DNA from: Tolypeutes matacus
Taxonomy: Eukaryota; Chordata; Mammalia; Cingulata; Chlamyphoridae
Assembly (NCBI GenBank): GCA_026826555.1
Contig: JAKSZT010038899.1
Span: forward strand, 542,134 to 606,133
Reading direction: 5' to 3'
DNA: 64,000 bases
The notes below the pieces were generated by a model that had not been told where the DNA came from, did not search any database, and was given only the letters and a program-made list of their open reading frames with translations. Position 1 is the first letter of the stretch. Every line of letters starts with the position of its first letter. The translations under genes and the position numbers were made by a program. Of this stretch, positions 32,599-45,777 are shown piece by piece.

Positions 32599-35500
32599 CA
32601 CTTGTATTGTTCCTGAAGGAGGTACTCGATAACCCCTTTTACCAAGGGACTCTAAAGTAATCACACCCATATAAGGAGAGGGAGCATTATCATCTGAAAC
32701 ACTGTAGAATGACACTTCAACTGGAAGAGTCAAATGTGTGGGGCAGAAAACACCACTTGCCCCTACCTCGGCAGTAAAACCATCAACAATGCCGAGAGGA
32801 TCTAAACGATAATTCAAGGCAGATTCCTCAAAATTTCCTAGGAGACTAAGACTTGTTATAGTTGGAGCACTAGAACTCAAAAATGGTTTTTCATGAACAT
32901 CTGGATCATCTCCAATGTTTAAACATGGCTGAGGACTTCTAGATGATAAGCTTTTCAGATGGAATAATGAAGAATCCAGATCAAAGCAACCTGACTGTTT
33001 TCCTTTGAGGGACAGGACTTGAAAGAAGAGGCAATCCAGTCTGAGGATGGAAAGCCCTGGTTGAGGTTCCATCCAAGGAATGAAAATTATGTTTTTGCCA
33101 TACACTTGAATGTTTCAGTGGAACATTCAGCACCACTGTATTTTTTAGTCGTTCACATGTAGACAAACAGTTTTTTATACCCTTCCTTTCGGAAGAATAT
33201 CGAGAATTTTCATCAGTTGGCTCTTCATTTTTATCCTGTTCATTTTTTAATTGGCCTGGCTTTCTGCATTTGAAAACTTCATTATCTTTACTGTAATAAT
33301 TTTCTATACTATTAAGCTGTGTATTTTGTTCATATGTCTTAGGTCTTTTTGAGTCTTTATTTGAGCATTTATTTTCATGTTTGTGCAAATATCCAGACAT
33401 TTCCAACATAGTAACTTTTATTTTATAGTCACTATTTTTTGAATTATCAAATTGGTGATTGTTTAAAGATTCTGGATTACACTTCTCATTTATTATATTT
33501 TCCTTAGATTTACTTGTACAAGTCTGTTTGTCAATACTGTGGTAATCTGAATACTGTTTATCAATTCCATTGCTAATTTTTTGCCCCTTAAATTGACATC
33601 CAGAAAATGTATTTTCTAATCTGTTTGTCAAATCTAAGTTATTTTCTTTGCAATGAGAAATATTTGAGGAAGTCAATAAACTAGTAGCTTTATTCTGTGT
33701 CTCCTGAAATGTACTTTGAACAATTTCGCTAAGATTTTCCTGGTCTTGATTTCTTCTTACTTGAGGTTTCAAAGAGGACTTCACTTTACTATTGCATTTA
33801 AGAGAACTCAAAGATATATTAGGTATTAGGTTTTTGCCTTCTCTGCTGTCTTCTATCAAGGAGAATTTTACATTAGAAATGGAAACAGAGGCATCATCCT
33901 TGTTTTTCTCCAACAAATGTTTGTCTTCATATGAACTCCTAAATACTTTAGAAGGAACTGAATTGGAATCACGCATGTTGAATGACTGCTGAGGGATATG
34001 TGATGCCGTTGGATCAATGTGCTCCAAATGTTGAGCAATCCTTGCAATAACATCTTGCTGCTCCTGGAGTAAAGAGCCTATCAAAGGATTAGTCTCACCA
34101 AGAGACTGACGAGAATGAAGACCCTTAAAAATGCAAGTATCGCTTTGAAGAGTTTCTGGCTTCCCTCGAATTTTCTCACTGGTATCTTCTGAGGAGGTAA
34201 ACTCTGAACTACCAAAAGGAATGGAAAAAGTTTCTTTATATTTCCTCACATTTTCATTTTCTTGTGAAACCTGGAAAAGTTTTGAATTAAGTGAACTAGA
34301 CTCTTGTGTATTAAATGAATGTCCAGAAATATGTGAAGTACTTGGATCACAATGAATCAAATGCTGAGCAATTCTTGCAATAACTTCTTGTCGCTCCTGA
34401 ATTAAAGAGCCTATTAAAGGATTAGCCTCACCAACTGAATGCCAAGAACTCTGGTGGCTAGAAACACTGGGATTGATTAATGAAAATGATTTTAAAGTTC
34501 TCACTGATGTTTCATGTGACTTTCTATCTCCTACACTATTGAAGCCCAGAATATTGGCTTGAGATGTCCCATAGTCAGATTTACTGCCAGTGCCTGGATA
34601 TAGCTTGACATTTCTGACAGCTGCAGCATATTCTGGAGTTGTGCCATTTTTTTGCATGTAATATGCTATCAGATGCCATTGTCCAAGTTTGTTTGCTACA
34701 CAGACGCTGTGAACTGTTTGTATTACTCTGTTCTACTTCACTAGAATTACGGTGCTGATGGGTTTTCAGTTCATGTTCTTGAGTTCTAGTCTCATAAAGG
34801 CCAATATTAGTGTGAATACTGCAGGTCAAAACTGAGTAATTAGATTGTCTAGGCAAGGACTGAACACTGACTTTCAAGGCCACATTGTGAGAAACATTGG
34901 GAACAGGAAACACATGTTCAATTGGAGTCTGGGAAAAATTCCACCGTAGGTCTACATCAGCAGCACTGATTCTATAAAGAATATTTTGTGGAATAGCACC
35001 ATGAGAAATACTCAGCCAAGCACTTAACTGAGAAAAAAACACAAATGAGCAGACAGCCAATAGAAGAGTCTTCTCTTCAATAAATTGATCGCCACTCTGT
35101 CGAGGAACTGGTTCCAATATCCACCTTTCCAATAATAATGCATCTTGCTTAATTGCAGGATCATTTAAATCAATTCCTTCTGTGGTGGGCCCATCGTCAT
35201 TCTAGCAGCAGTCTGGTAGAAGCATCACTTCCACCATGATTGGAAGATTATTCTTCCACAACAATGTGACCTCAGACCTGGTTCGTCTGGCTTGCGGACA
35301 CTGGGCCAGCTTGTCACTACATTCATGTTTGGTTGTTACTGGGTAACAGGACTGTGCTGGAGGTCAATGAAAACTTTCCATTCGACCTTTAACAGAACAT
35401 TCAGGTGTTCCTCCTTCTGTGATTAGCAAGGCCAAGGAGACCAAGAACTCTTGTGCATCGTATTCAAAATATTCATCTAGAGTATCTCGATCTGGCTTCA

Positions 35501-35739
35501 TTTTCACGTTCAATTTCCACCCAGAATGCTTTGAAATAGATGTGGGTTTTTTCAACAGGCTCGCCGCTGATTCTGCGACTTCTGCTTTATTTTCAAAACG
35601 CCCTTTGTAAAAACTCCGGGAGGAACAGTGACACCTCCGCAATAGCTGGTGTTGAAATTCTTCAACCAGATGCCAGGTCACAGGAGACTGTTCAAGACCC
35701 CCTGGGCCTTGCCAAGAGCTCCTCCCACCCTGACCCGGC

Positions 35740-36559
35740 CTCACCTAAATAATTACCCTTTGGCTAGCCTTCCTGAGGCAACCACGGCCAAGTTTACACA
35801 ACAAGAGGGTCAGAAACGAACTTGAGACATCTCCTCGAGCCCAGCCCCCAGCCCCAAACAAACTCTCCTGGGCTGTCCCCGGTCACCCCTACCAATTCCC
35901 AGTCCTATGTGGCCGAGCCTGAGGTCTGCTCAGAAGAAGGTGCTTACAACTGGACGCTCGTCCCTGCTCTGCGCAGCCTGCCCGCCGCGGCCCCGGATTT
36001 CCTTCAGCCGCGCTGCTCCAAGTGCCGCGCCTGCCCCTCTCCCCGCGGGAGAGTTGTTTTCATGGCGCTCTCAGGCTGGCTCGCTCCTCGGCTCCCTCGG
36101 CCGACCTCTGCTGACTAACTCACTCTCCTCTCCCACTCCCTCCTCTTGGCACTTCTCTCCGCCGCTAGCTCAGCGACTCACATCACACTCCTACCTCAGA
36201 CCAGAGTCTCGAAGAGGTGCAAGGCCGGCGAGAGCTGAATGTGGCACGCAGCGGCCCCCGGGACTGTGTTAGGGGACCATGGGGGCCCGAGACGGCAAGC
36301 CCGACGCGGCTCCCCGGCGCCCCTGTGGCCATCCACCCCCACCTCAGCCGCCGCCTTGCTCCACTCCCTCCGCTCAGCCCCTCGCCCTGCCCGGCTCCCA
36401 CTCGAGGGCTGCGGCCCCCGGGCCCCGTCGCCTCGGCCTGCCCGTCTGCCCCGCGCCTCTGCCAGCTCCTCGCCTGCCCGCTGCTGTGTCTAGCCCTAGC
36501 TCCCGGTCCCCCTCGCTCTCCCAGTTCTTTCTCTGCTGTTTGCCTTGTCACTAACACTC
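35740..36559 (-). promoter_or_regulatory. GC-rich, CpG-rich retrocopied 5' UTR
   Basis: This 0.8-kb block is far richer in G, C and CpG than the surrounding DNA. It lies between the retrocopy's coding start and its 5' end, so it is the copied 5' leader of the parent mRNA, not a native island. Overlapping frames here (for example 36183-36557 and 36217-36576) are by-products of GC-rich DNA lacking stops. Whether it has any promoter activity is unknown. Confidence 0.7.
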
Positions 36560-36574
36560 TAGAATTAACATCTT
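36560..36574. repeat. Target site duplication, right, of ATOSA retrocopy
   Basis: Second copy of the 15-mer TAGAATTAACATCTT, identical to 31273-31287. L1 sequence resumes immediately with 'aacaacatttagtctttcaa'. Confidence 0.95.
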
Positions 36575-39500
36575 AACAACATTTAGTCTTTCAATTCATT
36601 TACACGGAATGTCCTCCCATTTATTTAGGTTTTTGATTACTTTAAACTATGTTTTGTAGTTTTTTTTGTTTATGCCCTTTACAACTTTTTAAATACTAGA
36701 TATTTGATTAATTTTTTTGCTATTTTTAATTGGAATTATTTTCTCCATTTCCTCTTCATGTTCATTACTAGTAAATAGAAACATCTCTGAATTTGCTTAT
36801 TGATATTTTACCCTGACACATTGCTAAATTAGTCTATTTTCTCTAGTTGTTTTGTTGTGAATTTTTTCAGAATTCCTTATATAAGATCATGTCATCTGAA
36901 AATGGGGAGTGTTTTCTCCTTTCCTACTTGGATGCTTTTTATTCCCCTTTTTGCCTATTTATTCTGAATAGAACTTCCACCAAAATTTTGAATAAAAGTT
37001 ATGACAGTGGCATCCTTGTTTTGTTCCAGATCTTAGAGGGAAAGCTTTCAGTCTTTCACCATTGAATATGGTATTAATTGTGGACTTTTCAATTAGTTAA
37101 TTTCCTACTATTCCTAGTTTTCTGAGAGTTTTTTTTTATCAAGAAGCATTGCTTGATTTTGTCAAATAAATTTTCTGCATGTATTGAAATCATTTGCATT
37201 TTATCTTCATTTTATTAATGTGATATATAACAATAATTGATTTTCTTATGCTGAACCACCCTTGCATACCTGGAGTAAATTCCTCTTGATCATGGTGAGT
37301 AATTATTTTAATGTGCTGTTGAATATGCCTTTTGTTGCTGTTGATCATTATTGCCTCTATATTAATAAGTGGTATTGGTCCATAATTTTCTTGTGATATC
37401 TCTTTCTGACTTTGGTCTTAGGGTGATCCTTACATCATAGAATGAGTTAGGAAATGATCTCTGTATTAAATATTTTTGGAGGAAATTGAGCAAGATAAGT
37501 ATTTTGGGAATGTTTGGCAAAATTCCCCAGGAAACTATCTGGGCTGGGATTTTCTTTGCTGGGAGGTTTTTGATAACTCATTTGATTTCTTTTGTTGTTA
37601 TTAGTCTGATGACATCTGCTTTTTCTTCTTGAATCAGTGTATGTAGTTTGTGCTTTTCTAAGTATTTTTAAATTACATCTAGGCTGTCTAATTTGTTGGG
37701 CTCTGTTTTCCATAGTATTCTCTTTTATTTCTTTTTAATTCTGTGAGGTGGATGGTAATGCCCTGCCCTTCATTTCTGATTTAATTATTTGCCTCATGTG
37801 TCTTTTTTATTTCTAAGTTGAACTAAACTATAGATTTTCTATATCTTTTCCAGGAATCAACTCTTGATTATCAATGTTCTCTATTTCTTTAATCTCAAAT
37901 TCATTTATCTCCACTATAAACTTTGTAATTTCCCACTCTCTGTTCCTTTAGTGTTAAGTTTGTTCTTCTATTTTTAGTTTCTTGAGTTGTGAGATCTCTA
38001 TGAATTTCCTTCTGACCACTGCCTTCGATTCATCCTATAAGTTTTGCTATGTTTATTTTTGTTCACTCACCTCAAGATATTTCTTAATTGCTTTAGTGAT
38101 TTGTTCTTTGACACAAAGATTGTGTGTGCTTTGTTTGATTTCCTAATATTTGTGAATTTTCCAGTTATCCCTTAGATTTTGGTTTCTAGCTACATTCCAG
38201 TGTTTTCAAAGAAGAGACATTTATGATTTCAAGCTTGTTAAATATATTAGGACTTCTTTTGACTTATCATATGGTCTATCTTGGAGAATGTCACATGTGC
38301 AGTAGAGATTAATGTATATTTAGTATTGTTGGGTGAAGAGTCTGTTAGCTCGTTAGTCATTCATGTCTTCTATTTTTTAATCAATCTTCTGTTGAGATGC
38401 ACTAACCATTAATATATGTGATGTACTGTTATCATCTACTATTATTGTAGAACCATTTATTTCTTTCTTCAAATCTGTCAATATTAGCTTCATATATTGT
38501 GAGGTTCTGCTTTTTTGATGCATATATATTTATATTATTATGTCTTCATGTGGAATTGAACTTGATATTAGTATATAATGTACTTCTTTGTACCTTCTTT
38601 GTACCATATTGAGTCCCTTCCCATTTACTTCCATATATTTTTCAGAAATTTTTGTTGTGTTTAACATGGGGCCTCAATATAACATCCTAAATCTTTAATA
38701 ACTAATAACAACTTATAAATATTTATGATTTGATACGAATTTAACATCAATAACACACAAACTTTTCCTGCATACCTCCATTCTTTAACCTTTATAAAAA
38801 TTATACCTTTACCCATTATATATCATAAACTATATAATTCTCATTACTTTCATGAATTTTCATTTTATAATTTATTACAATAAATAGTGTAGTTAAATAC
38901 AGAAAATGCAATATAATAATTCTGGGGTTTAAAATTATCCATTTATTTATCTCTACCATAAACCTTAATTTTTATACCATTTTAATGTACACTCTAGTGA
39001 CTTTCCTTTTAATCTGAAAAACCCCCTTTAGCATTGATTGTAAGGCAAGTCTTGTGGTGACAAATACCCTCAGCTTATTTTTACCCCAGGCTTGTCATAA
39101 TGACTTCCTAATTTTTAAGACAGTCTTGCTGGCTACAAAGTTTATGATTGGGAATCCTTTTACTTCAGCACTTAAAATATTTTGTCCTACATAATTTTTC
39201 TGTCAATTTTTTCTGATGAGAAATCTACACTCAATTTTATATAATATATTGCTTTTTATCTTGCAGACTTCAGAACTCTCTTTGCCCTTGACATTTGACA
39301 GTTGTTCTACAATGTATCTGGGTATGTATCTTCATGTTTATCTTGTGTTGAATTTGTTGAAATTCATAAATGTGAATGTCAATGCCTTCATTAAATGTGG
39401 AAAGTTTTCTGCAGCTATGTTTTTGAAGATTACTATAAAATGTTATCATTTCAATTGTTTTTTCTTATATTTCACTGATTCTTTTTTTCTGCCAGCTCAA

Positions 39501-40600
39501 TCTGCACTAGAAACACTGTAAGGAATTTCTTGTTTCTTATTGTGTTCTTCAGTTCCAGTGGTTTTTTTTTTTTTTTTATTGTTAGTTTGTTTGTTTTGGT
39601 TTGGTATCATTGAAAATTTTCTATCTCTTTATTGGTATTCTCATATTGTTTATTCTTTGTTTTATGATATCCTTTAATTCTTTCTTTGTGTTTTACTTTC
39701 TCTTCTTGTGCAATTTGATTATATTTTTTTAAGTCCTTTACCAGTATGTCACAGGGTTTCTGGACTTTTATCCTGCTCCTTTGAATGAGCCATTATTTCT
39801 ATTTCTTTCTTTTTCTTGCACATTGTACCTTTTAATATTTTAATGTTCTAACTCTGGGATTTAGTCCCTGAGCTGTGTGTTTAATAAGTTTATATCCAGC
39901 TACTGGCATGAGAAATACCTCCTTGAGTGACAGAAGCTTGCAAAAACATACAAACCACTGTTAAAACAATTTTCCCTGTTCTGTATGGTCCTCTATTTTA
40001 GAGATAAACACTTCTATCAAGAATATCAAACTAAGGCAAATATTTGGGATCCTTTTCTTTTCTGAATCTGTGTTTTGTCCTGGGCTTGTGATCATGGTCT
40101 TAGAAATTCCCCTTTGATTGGCAGATGAATGCCACGCCAACATCCAGCATCTTCTATTGTGTGTTTTAAAGCCAAGTATCTTTTTCTCCATGCTGTCCTC
40201 TCAATTGTTTCTTACAGTTCTTCAGATGTCCAAGAATTCTTTCAGCCAACAGTCCCAAATTCTGGAAGAGCAAATCAGAGCTCAGTATCTGGATCAGTCT
40301 TTCAGATTGCCTCTGGATGGATGGGAACTAAGATACCTGTGCTTGCTTTTATCACAACAGAGACAAGAACCCACAGTGAGAGTACAGGCTTGCCTCTAAA
40401 GGTACCTGAGAAGAGGTTAAGGAGGGTCCAGCTTCTCCTACAAGTTTCAAGTTGCATTTTCTTTATTAAGTGATTTCCCTGTTATTGGTATCCTTTAACC
40501 ATTTTATGGAGTATTGATGAAGATGGTTTTGCCAGGTTTTGCTAGTTTTTCAAACATCCTGTTGGCAAATGGAATGTTAAATTGTCTATGCTGCCATGGA
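36575..40600 (-). mobile_element. L1, antisense, right part (ORF2 to 5' region)
   Basis: Continuation of the L1 begun at 30820. The plus strand carries reverse-complement L1 landmarks in order: 'cctcccatttatttaggttt', 'cccttgcatacctggagtaa', 'gatctctatgaatttccttc', 'acattccagtgttttcaaag', and near 39300-39380 sequence typical of the L1 5' side (ORF1 and upstream). All frames are broken. The 5' boundary near 40600 is approximate. Confidence 0.8.
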
Positions 40601-40639
40601 TGACTAGAACTACAGTAAAAAAAAATCACTAAAATAATG

Positions 40640-41220
40640 TGAGGATACAAATTTTATCTGAAGGGAAATCACTAACAATATAATAAAATGAGGCGTGGTT
40701 TAAAAAAGCAATAGAGAAAATAAAATTTAATATTAAATATTTTATTAGCCCAATAGAAGCAAAGAGAGAAGTATTGGTTTTACAAAAATGAATGGCATAA
40801 ATTGAAAATAGCACGATAATAATTATTTTAAATGTAATCAACATTGTTTCAATTAAAAGATATATTAATTGGATCAATTAAAAAGGAAGACCCAGTTATA
40901 TGCCTTGAAGAAACAAGTGAAAAGTAAAAAGATGTACAAATATATATCTTGTGAATATAAACATATTAAAATACTAAACTATGGTGATAATGCACTATTA
41001 GTAAAACCAGACTACTATAGTCCGGAAATATAAAGGGCAGTGTAAAAAAACAATATAGTTAATTTTTAAGAAAGCTATCAAAATCTTAAAAAGAACTTTA
41101 ACTCACAAAAAATAAATTTTTTTCTGAAATTAAAGGCAGCAATAGCCATTTAAATAAATAATGGCATCAAACAGTTTTCAGGGATAAAATGCCAATAATG
41201 TTGAAATCTAAAACAAAGAA
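40640..41220 (+). mobile_element. Old L1 ORF2 fragment, sense
   Basis: Text around 40860-40930 ('aattggatcaattaaaaagg' followed by 'gacccagttatatgccttga' and 'agaaacaagtgaaaagtaaa') fits the endonuclease-domain part of an old L1 ORF2 in sense orientation. It is heavily mutated, with no usable frame. Confidence 0.45.
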
Positions 41221-43499
41221 ATCATGTTTCCTTTCTGTTTCTCACTCCTGATCTTCTGCCAAAACTATGTTACTATTAGATTTGATATATTGGAAGCTAA
41301 ATAGTAAATATTCAGCAAATATGATTAATCAAAAATTACTTTGAGAAATTATCTTGTCTCCAAAAAATGACTTTTACTTATATTATTCAAAATTTCACTC
41401 AATTACTGTTAATAAAATTATTTTAATGCTTGGTAAAAACAACAACAACAACAAACTTGCTTATGATGATTTTTCAGGAGTAAGCTAACTTTATTGGAAT
41501 GGCATTGATATAGAAAATCTCCATTAGTCTCTCATTTTGATCAAACTCCAAGGTCAGCTATTGTGAAGTAAATTGTTGCTGGCTTTTTATTCTCCAGTTA
41601 AGCATGGCACAGCATCACTAAATTTTTAATGAATGGAGAATTGCACGTCCCATAGTTGGTCAAATGTAAAATATATCATTTGTTACTCTCTTTTCCACAC
41701 CAACAAATTCTTAACTGATATTCTGGAGTGTAAAATGATTTTCCTGTAAGAATCACTTGTAAATATACATGAAAATTTATGTCAATATCGTTAATTAATG
41801 TAAGATTCACAAGAAAGCATTTGACCAGATTATTTATAGAAGAATTGTGCTCTTGAATATTAATTATAATTTGTTTGTCATCTCATCAATTATTTTTCCT
41901 TTCTTCTTTTCTTTCTTGTTTATTTTAATAAAATATAAACAAAGATCACTAAAAGTAATACACTTTTATGTATGAATACAGCAATGCATATGTTGTGTTT
42001 ATGAATTAGTTGAAACTGCCAAACCTAAAAGAAGAAACTACACCATGATTTTTCTGTTATGTCTCAAAAATGCCCATTCATCAACTGGGTCAAACTCCTA
42101 AAGAGAATATAGTTAAGCTGCACCAACCAATGCAAAATACATGAAATGGTGGGCTTTACAAGCATGGAATATAACTTATGTCAAAGCGTATTATAAATAT
42201 TTAGTGATAAAATTAGGATGCTACTGAAAAATAGCATGATAAAATTGTGAAGATACATTTCAATAAGTAGCTATGCACAAAGGAAAACAATTTGAGGATA
42301 TTACCTGTCAAGATTAAGAAGAGTTGTAAATGATTCTCTATTTCTTCTTTGATTTTTGTTGTAGTCTAATTTTTGTGTAATGAACAATGTTTACTTCCTT
42401 TAAGAACAATGACATTTATTTTGAAAAATTTGCTATTCTATCACTGGCAGATATTGATCTGGTCTCAGCTACAGAGTAATTAAGTAGTTCTCTAAAAACT
42501 GCTTTCTTTCTTACCCAGTCAAATACATATAGGACCACAAAAGAATACAAAAAATCATGGTCAAAATGATGTGGCTTCTAAGGGAAAAGAAATTCTCTGG
42601 TACAAATACAACATGGATACATTTGTCCTTGGAAATATGCCAGGCAATTTGCCTTGGAAATTGGTTCCAGATATGACTGAATGGTGATATATCAGTAATC
42701 CTGGTGTGACTATAAGAGGTGCCCTGTCATTATGAGGGTGAAAGGCAAATGATACTGTGCTTTGTTTGTGTTCACAAAAGCTACTTTGTACACTTGTGTG
42801 ACATAATTTCAGGGAATCATTCGATTTGACCAAGATATGAAAAATACATTTGTTGCTTGTTTTATTTTACTTTTGAATAAAAGAAAAATGCATGTACAAA
42901 AATTTTAAAATATGGTATCTCAAAGAGAACTAATATTATATAGTAGAAACTTTTGGTTCCTAAAATGTTTTATATATTGCATTTGTGGGAAAAGATTGAG
43001 TTTGACAACTATTTAGACAGATAATGCTGGAAGAAATTTTCACCTTTAGTAAATGGTAAGTATTCTTCTCAAAGTTGGAAGGCTTTGGCTTTGATAAAGT
43101 AAAATGAGGACATTATGAGAAGAATATCCATATCCACATCCATATCACTCAGATCTTACTTAAGTAATGCCAAGATTTGTGGAAATAATGACATATATTT
43201 TGTGGAATCAGAATGTAACAGAAATGTACACATATTTGAAATAATATTTTGGGACAAAATTTGATCTTAAATAAACAATTTAAAAATACCATATCTTCTT
43301 AAAATTACTATGAATGTGCTGTCTGTAATATTAATGCAACAACTAAAAGAACCTAGAGTTTAATTTCTTATCTTTCATTGATATTAAACAATATTAGAAG
43401 TAAAAGAACAGTAAATGATACATTAAAACTGTCATTATTATATATCTCCTACTTTTTTCCTGAAAGTAATTGTACATTGGAATAAACTTTGATGAGCAT
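41221..43499. other. Unassigned AT-rich sequence
   Basis: About 2.3 kb with no gene or repeat that I recognise. The small CAA run at 41439-41453 is a simple repeat. The reverse frame 42561-42833 shows no family motif. Confidence 0.4.
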
Positions 43500-43660
43500 A
43501 CTCTGGATTTATCCATCCTTGTAGAATCATAGAGCCAACCCTTACTGGTTCTGACTATGGATAAATTACTTAATTTCTGTGATCTTTTTCTCATCTGAAA
43601 AATGAGTACAATAGTGATATCTATAAGATAATATTTTATCTGCATAAATATGTTAATAAA
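43500..43660 (+). repeat. MIR SINE
   Basis: The phrases 'actatggataaattacttaa', 'tctttttctcatctgaaaaa' and 'tgagtacaatagtgata' follow the MIR core order. This is an old, diverged copy just upstream of the third OR pseudogene. Confidence 0.55.
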
Positions 43661-43935
43661 GGGAAACATCTATAACAGTCCAATTTCATTCTAATTATTC
43701 TCTATATATGAGATATTATATAATATCCAAATGATGTTTTATAGCTGATTTATATTTATCAGTAAACATAAGATTTTTTTCAGCCTTATAATGAAAACTA
43801 CTGTATTATAAATTTCTAGGAGTATGAAACTAATTTTTAAAAAGGCAGGATCACTCATATAAACAAAAAACATTTTGAAGTTATTCATGCAAAGTGCCAC
43901 CTTTGATTTCTCAACAGTTTGCAGTAGCTGAATGC

Positions 43936-44807
43936 AATGAGAAGTAGGATAATACAAATGTTCCTGACTTCATCCTTCTGAGACTGACAGATGCTGAAAA
44001 GTTCTGATTGGTTGTCTTTATGCTGTTTCTCCTGATATACTTGGCTACTGTGCTAGGAAATGCAGGGGTAATTCTGGTAAATCACCTGGATCTCCAGCTT
44101 CACATATCCATGTATATTTTCCTCAGTCATATGTAATTCCTTGACCTCAGTTACTCATCAGTCATCAAACCTAAAACCTTAGAGAACTTCCTGACCTCCA
44201 CCAAGTATATTTCATTCTTGGGTGGCACTTAGTGTTTCCTCCTCTCTTCAATGTCCTATGACTGTTATGTACCTATCTGCAATCCTCTTCACTAACAGGT
44301 TGTTATGTCAAGGAGTCTCTGCCATGCACTCATCACTGGGTCTTATGTGATTGGCTTTACTGATTCCTTGATCAATGTACTTTGCATGAGCAGTTTGCAT
44401 TTCTGCAAATCCAATGTAATCCATCATTTTTTCTGTGACACAACCGCAATTTTAGCCCTGTCCTGCACTGATATTGATGCCATTGAAATCATAATATTCT
44501 GTCTTGCTGGTTCCACTATAATGGTTTCTCTTAACACAATCTCTGTATCCTATGGGTTCATTCTGTCTACTACCCTGAAAATTAATTCCACTTCAGGAAA
44601 ACATAAAGCCTTCTATACTTGTGCCTCCCACATCTTAGTAGTCACCACCTATTTGGCAGTATAATTTTTACTTATTAAAAACTAAGTTAATCCTACTTCT
44701 TGAGAAAAAATCAAGTGGCCTCTGTGTTTTATACTATCATGATCCACATGCTGAATCCACTCATTTATAGCCTTAGGAACAAAGAAGTGAAAAATTCCCT
44801 CATTTGA
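43936..44807 (+). pseudogene. Olfactory receptor pseudogene, OR5/8/9-like, nearly full length
   Basis: Translation gives an almost complete class II olfactory receptor. It starts with VPDFILLRLTD, followed by LGNAGVILV in TM1, [12 protein letters not shown] before TM2, MSYDCYVPICNPLH at the TM3 end (DCY replaces DRY), and an open stretch 44305-44664 holding [35 protein letters not shown] and [17 protein letters not shown]. Near the end are [16 protein letters not shown] (TM7 and tail) and a natural TGA at 44805-44807. In-frame stops occur near 44005 (TGA), 44132 (TAA), 44230 (TAG) and 44294 (TAA), and frameshifts occur near 43946 and after 44660. The loop and TM6 pattern places it with the OR5/OR8/OR9 group. 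It is non-functional. Confidence 0.9.
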
Positions 44808-45189
44808 GTTATGCAGATGAGAGAGGGATCCAGTCATCTGAAATAACAGTGATGCTGAACATTCAAGGGCATCTTTTCTTTCTTCCTACTGGATATTTAT
44901 TTGGTCTGCCTCTAAAAATAATGACACCCTTTAATTAATATGTATTTCTCTTAGGCCATATAAAATTTCACTGCACATAATCTGGAGTATTTCCAAGAAT
45001 CTGTTTTTAGAAATCTGCATAGTAATTGTGTCATATCTCTAGTCTAAATAAATGATTTTAAGGGCAACTAATATGAAAAAAAATATGGTGTCATGTTTTA
45101 TACTCTACCATTGAATTCCCCATATATGTACCAATTTCAGGGAATTTTAATATGGAGAGTACTTTCAGTGGTCATCCAACTATGCAGTA
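44808..45189. other. Unassigned sequence downstream of OR pseudogene
   Basis: AT-rich 3' flank of the OR pseudogene, with no recognisable feature. Confidence 0.4.
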
Positions 45190-45400
45190 GAGAGAAATAT
45201 TGCACAGTGGAAAAGCATCCTTCTTTGGACTGGACATTTAGATTCTAGATCTGCCAGCTTGTTAGCAAACTTAACCTTTATAAGTCACTGAAATGTTGTC
45301 TCAATTTCCTTAACTTTAGAAAAACAATAATAATTTTAGATCCATAGAGTTAAAGTTAAAGATTAAATCAGATGATGAATGTGAAGGATTTAATGTAGTG
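45190..45400 (+). repeat. MIR SINE
   Basis: The segment contains 'cacagtggaaaagcatcctt', 'ctagatctgccagcttgtta' and 'ctcaatttccttaactttag' in MIR order, ending in a region like 'gattaaatcagatgatgaat'. An older copy with many substitutions. Confidence 0.6.
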
Positions 45401-45777
45401 TTGATAAATCATGAACATTTCATCAAAATAACTGCAGTCTTGCATAATTATGAATATATAGCTTGTTTTGTTATGAAAATATTCACTGGCATTTCATAAC
45501 TACTTTTGGTTATATTATTGATAAATATCTACAAAGGGAAATAGCACTTCAAAAATTTGGTCATAGAACAAAATAAAATATTGTGATAGAATTCAGTTAT
45601 AGATAAAAATATATGTGAACATTGAAAATATATGGAAATTATTTTAAAATAATATAAAATAGAAATAGCCTAACCATTTTCAAGATCTAAATGAATATTT
45701 ATGTATGTGTATGTTTATATTCTATTGCATATATATGTATATTTTCCATTAGTCTCTCAGTTTTTTTTTTTTTTAAT

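Larger units (their letters stand above)
31288..36559 (-). pseudogene. ATOSA: Processed pseudogene (retrocopy) of ATOSA/FAM214A
   Basis: A full-length intronless copy of the mRNA for ATOSA (atos homolog A, FAM214A, KIAA1370), a protein of roughly 1,075 residues implicated as a transcriptional regulator. The coding part runs from ATG at 35501 to TAA at 32150 and keeps the N-terminal MKPDRDTLDEYFEYDAQEF, two copies of the G-E-x-NPLIGSL-Q-E-x-Q-x-VIARIAQHL motif, the conserved NYRLDPLGIVDGFTAEVG domain and the C-terminal FNPNKTVVKMFVVIYDLRD domain ending NPQFSPRC. About 1.06 kb of GC-rich 5' UTR and 0.86 kb of 3' UTR are included. The 3' end is A-rich on the minus strand and 15-bp target duplications flank it. 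Lesions are a TGA for Cys near 35365, a TAG near 35202, a one-base insertion in an A-run near 34655, a frameshift near 32990, and a 95-bp insert at 32504-32598. It cannot encode the full protein, although one 558-codon frame (32981-34657) remains open. Confidence 0.96.

Noticed and set aside
32584..36559. An active single-exon ATOSA gene
   Set aside because: Two in-frame stops, frameshifts near 34655 and 32990 and a 95-bp insert break the frame, and the flanking target duplications show retroposition.
35822..36576. Several overlapping frames of 84-124 codons on both strands
   Set aside because: They lie in the GC-rich copied 5' UTR of the ATOSA retrocopy, where stop codons are rare by composition.
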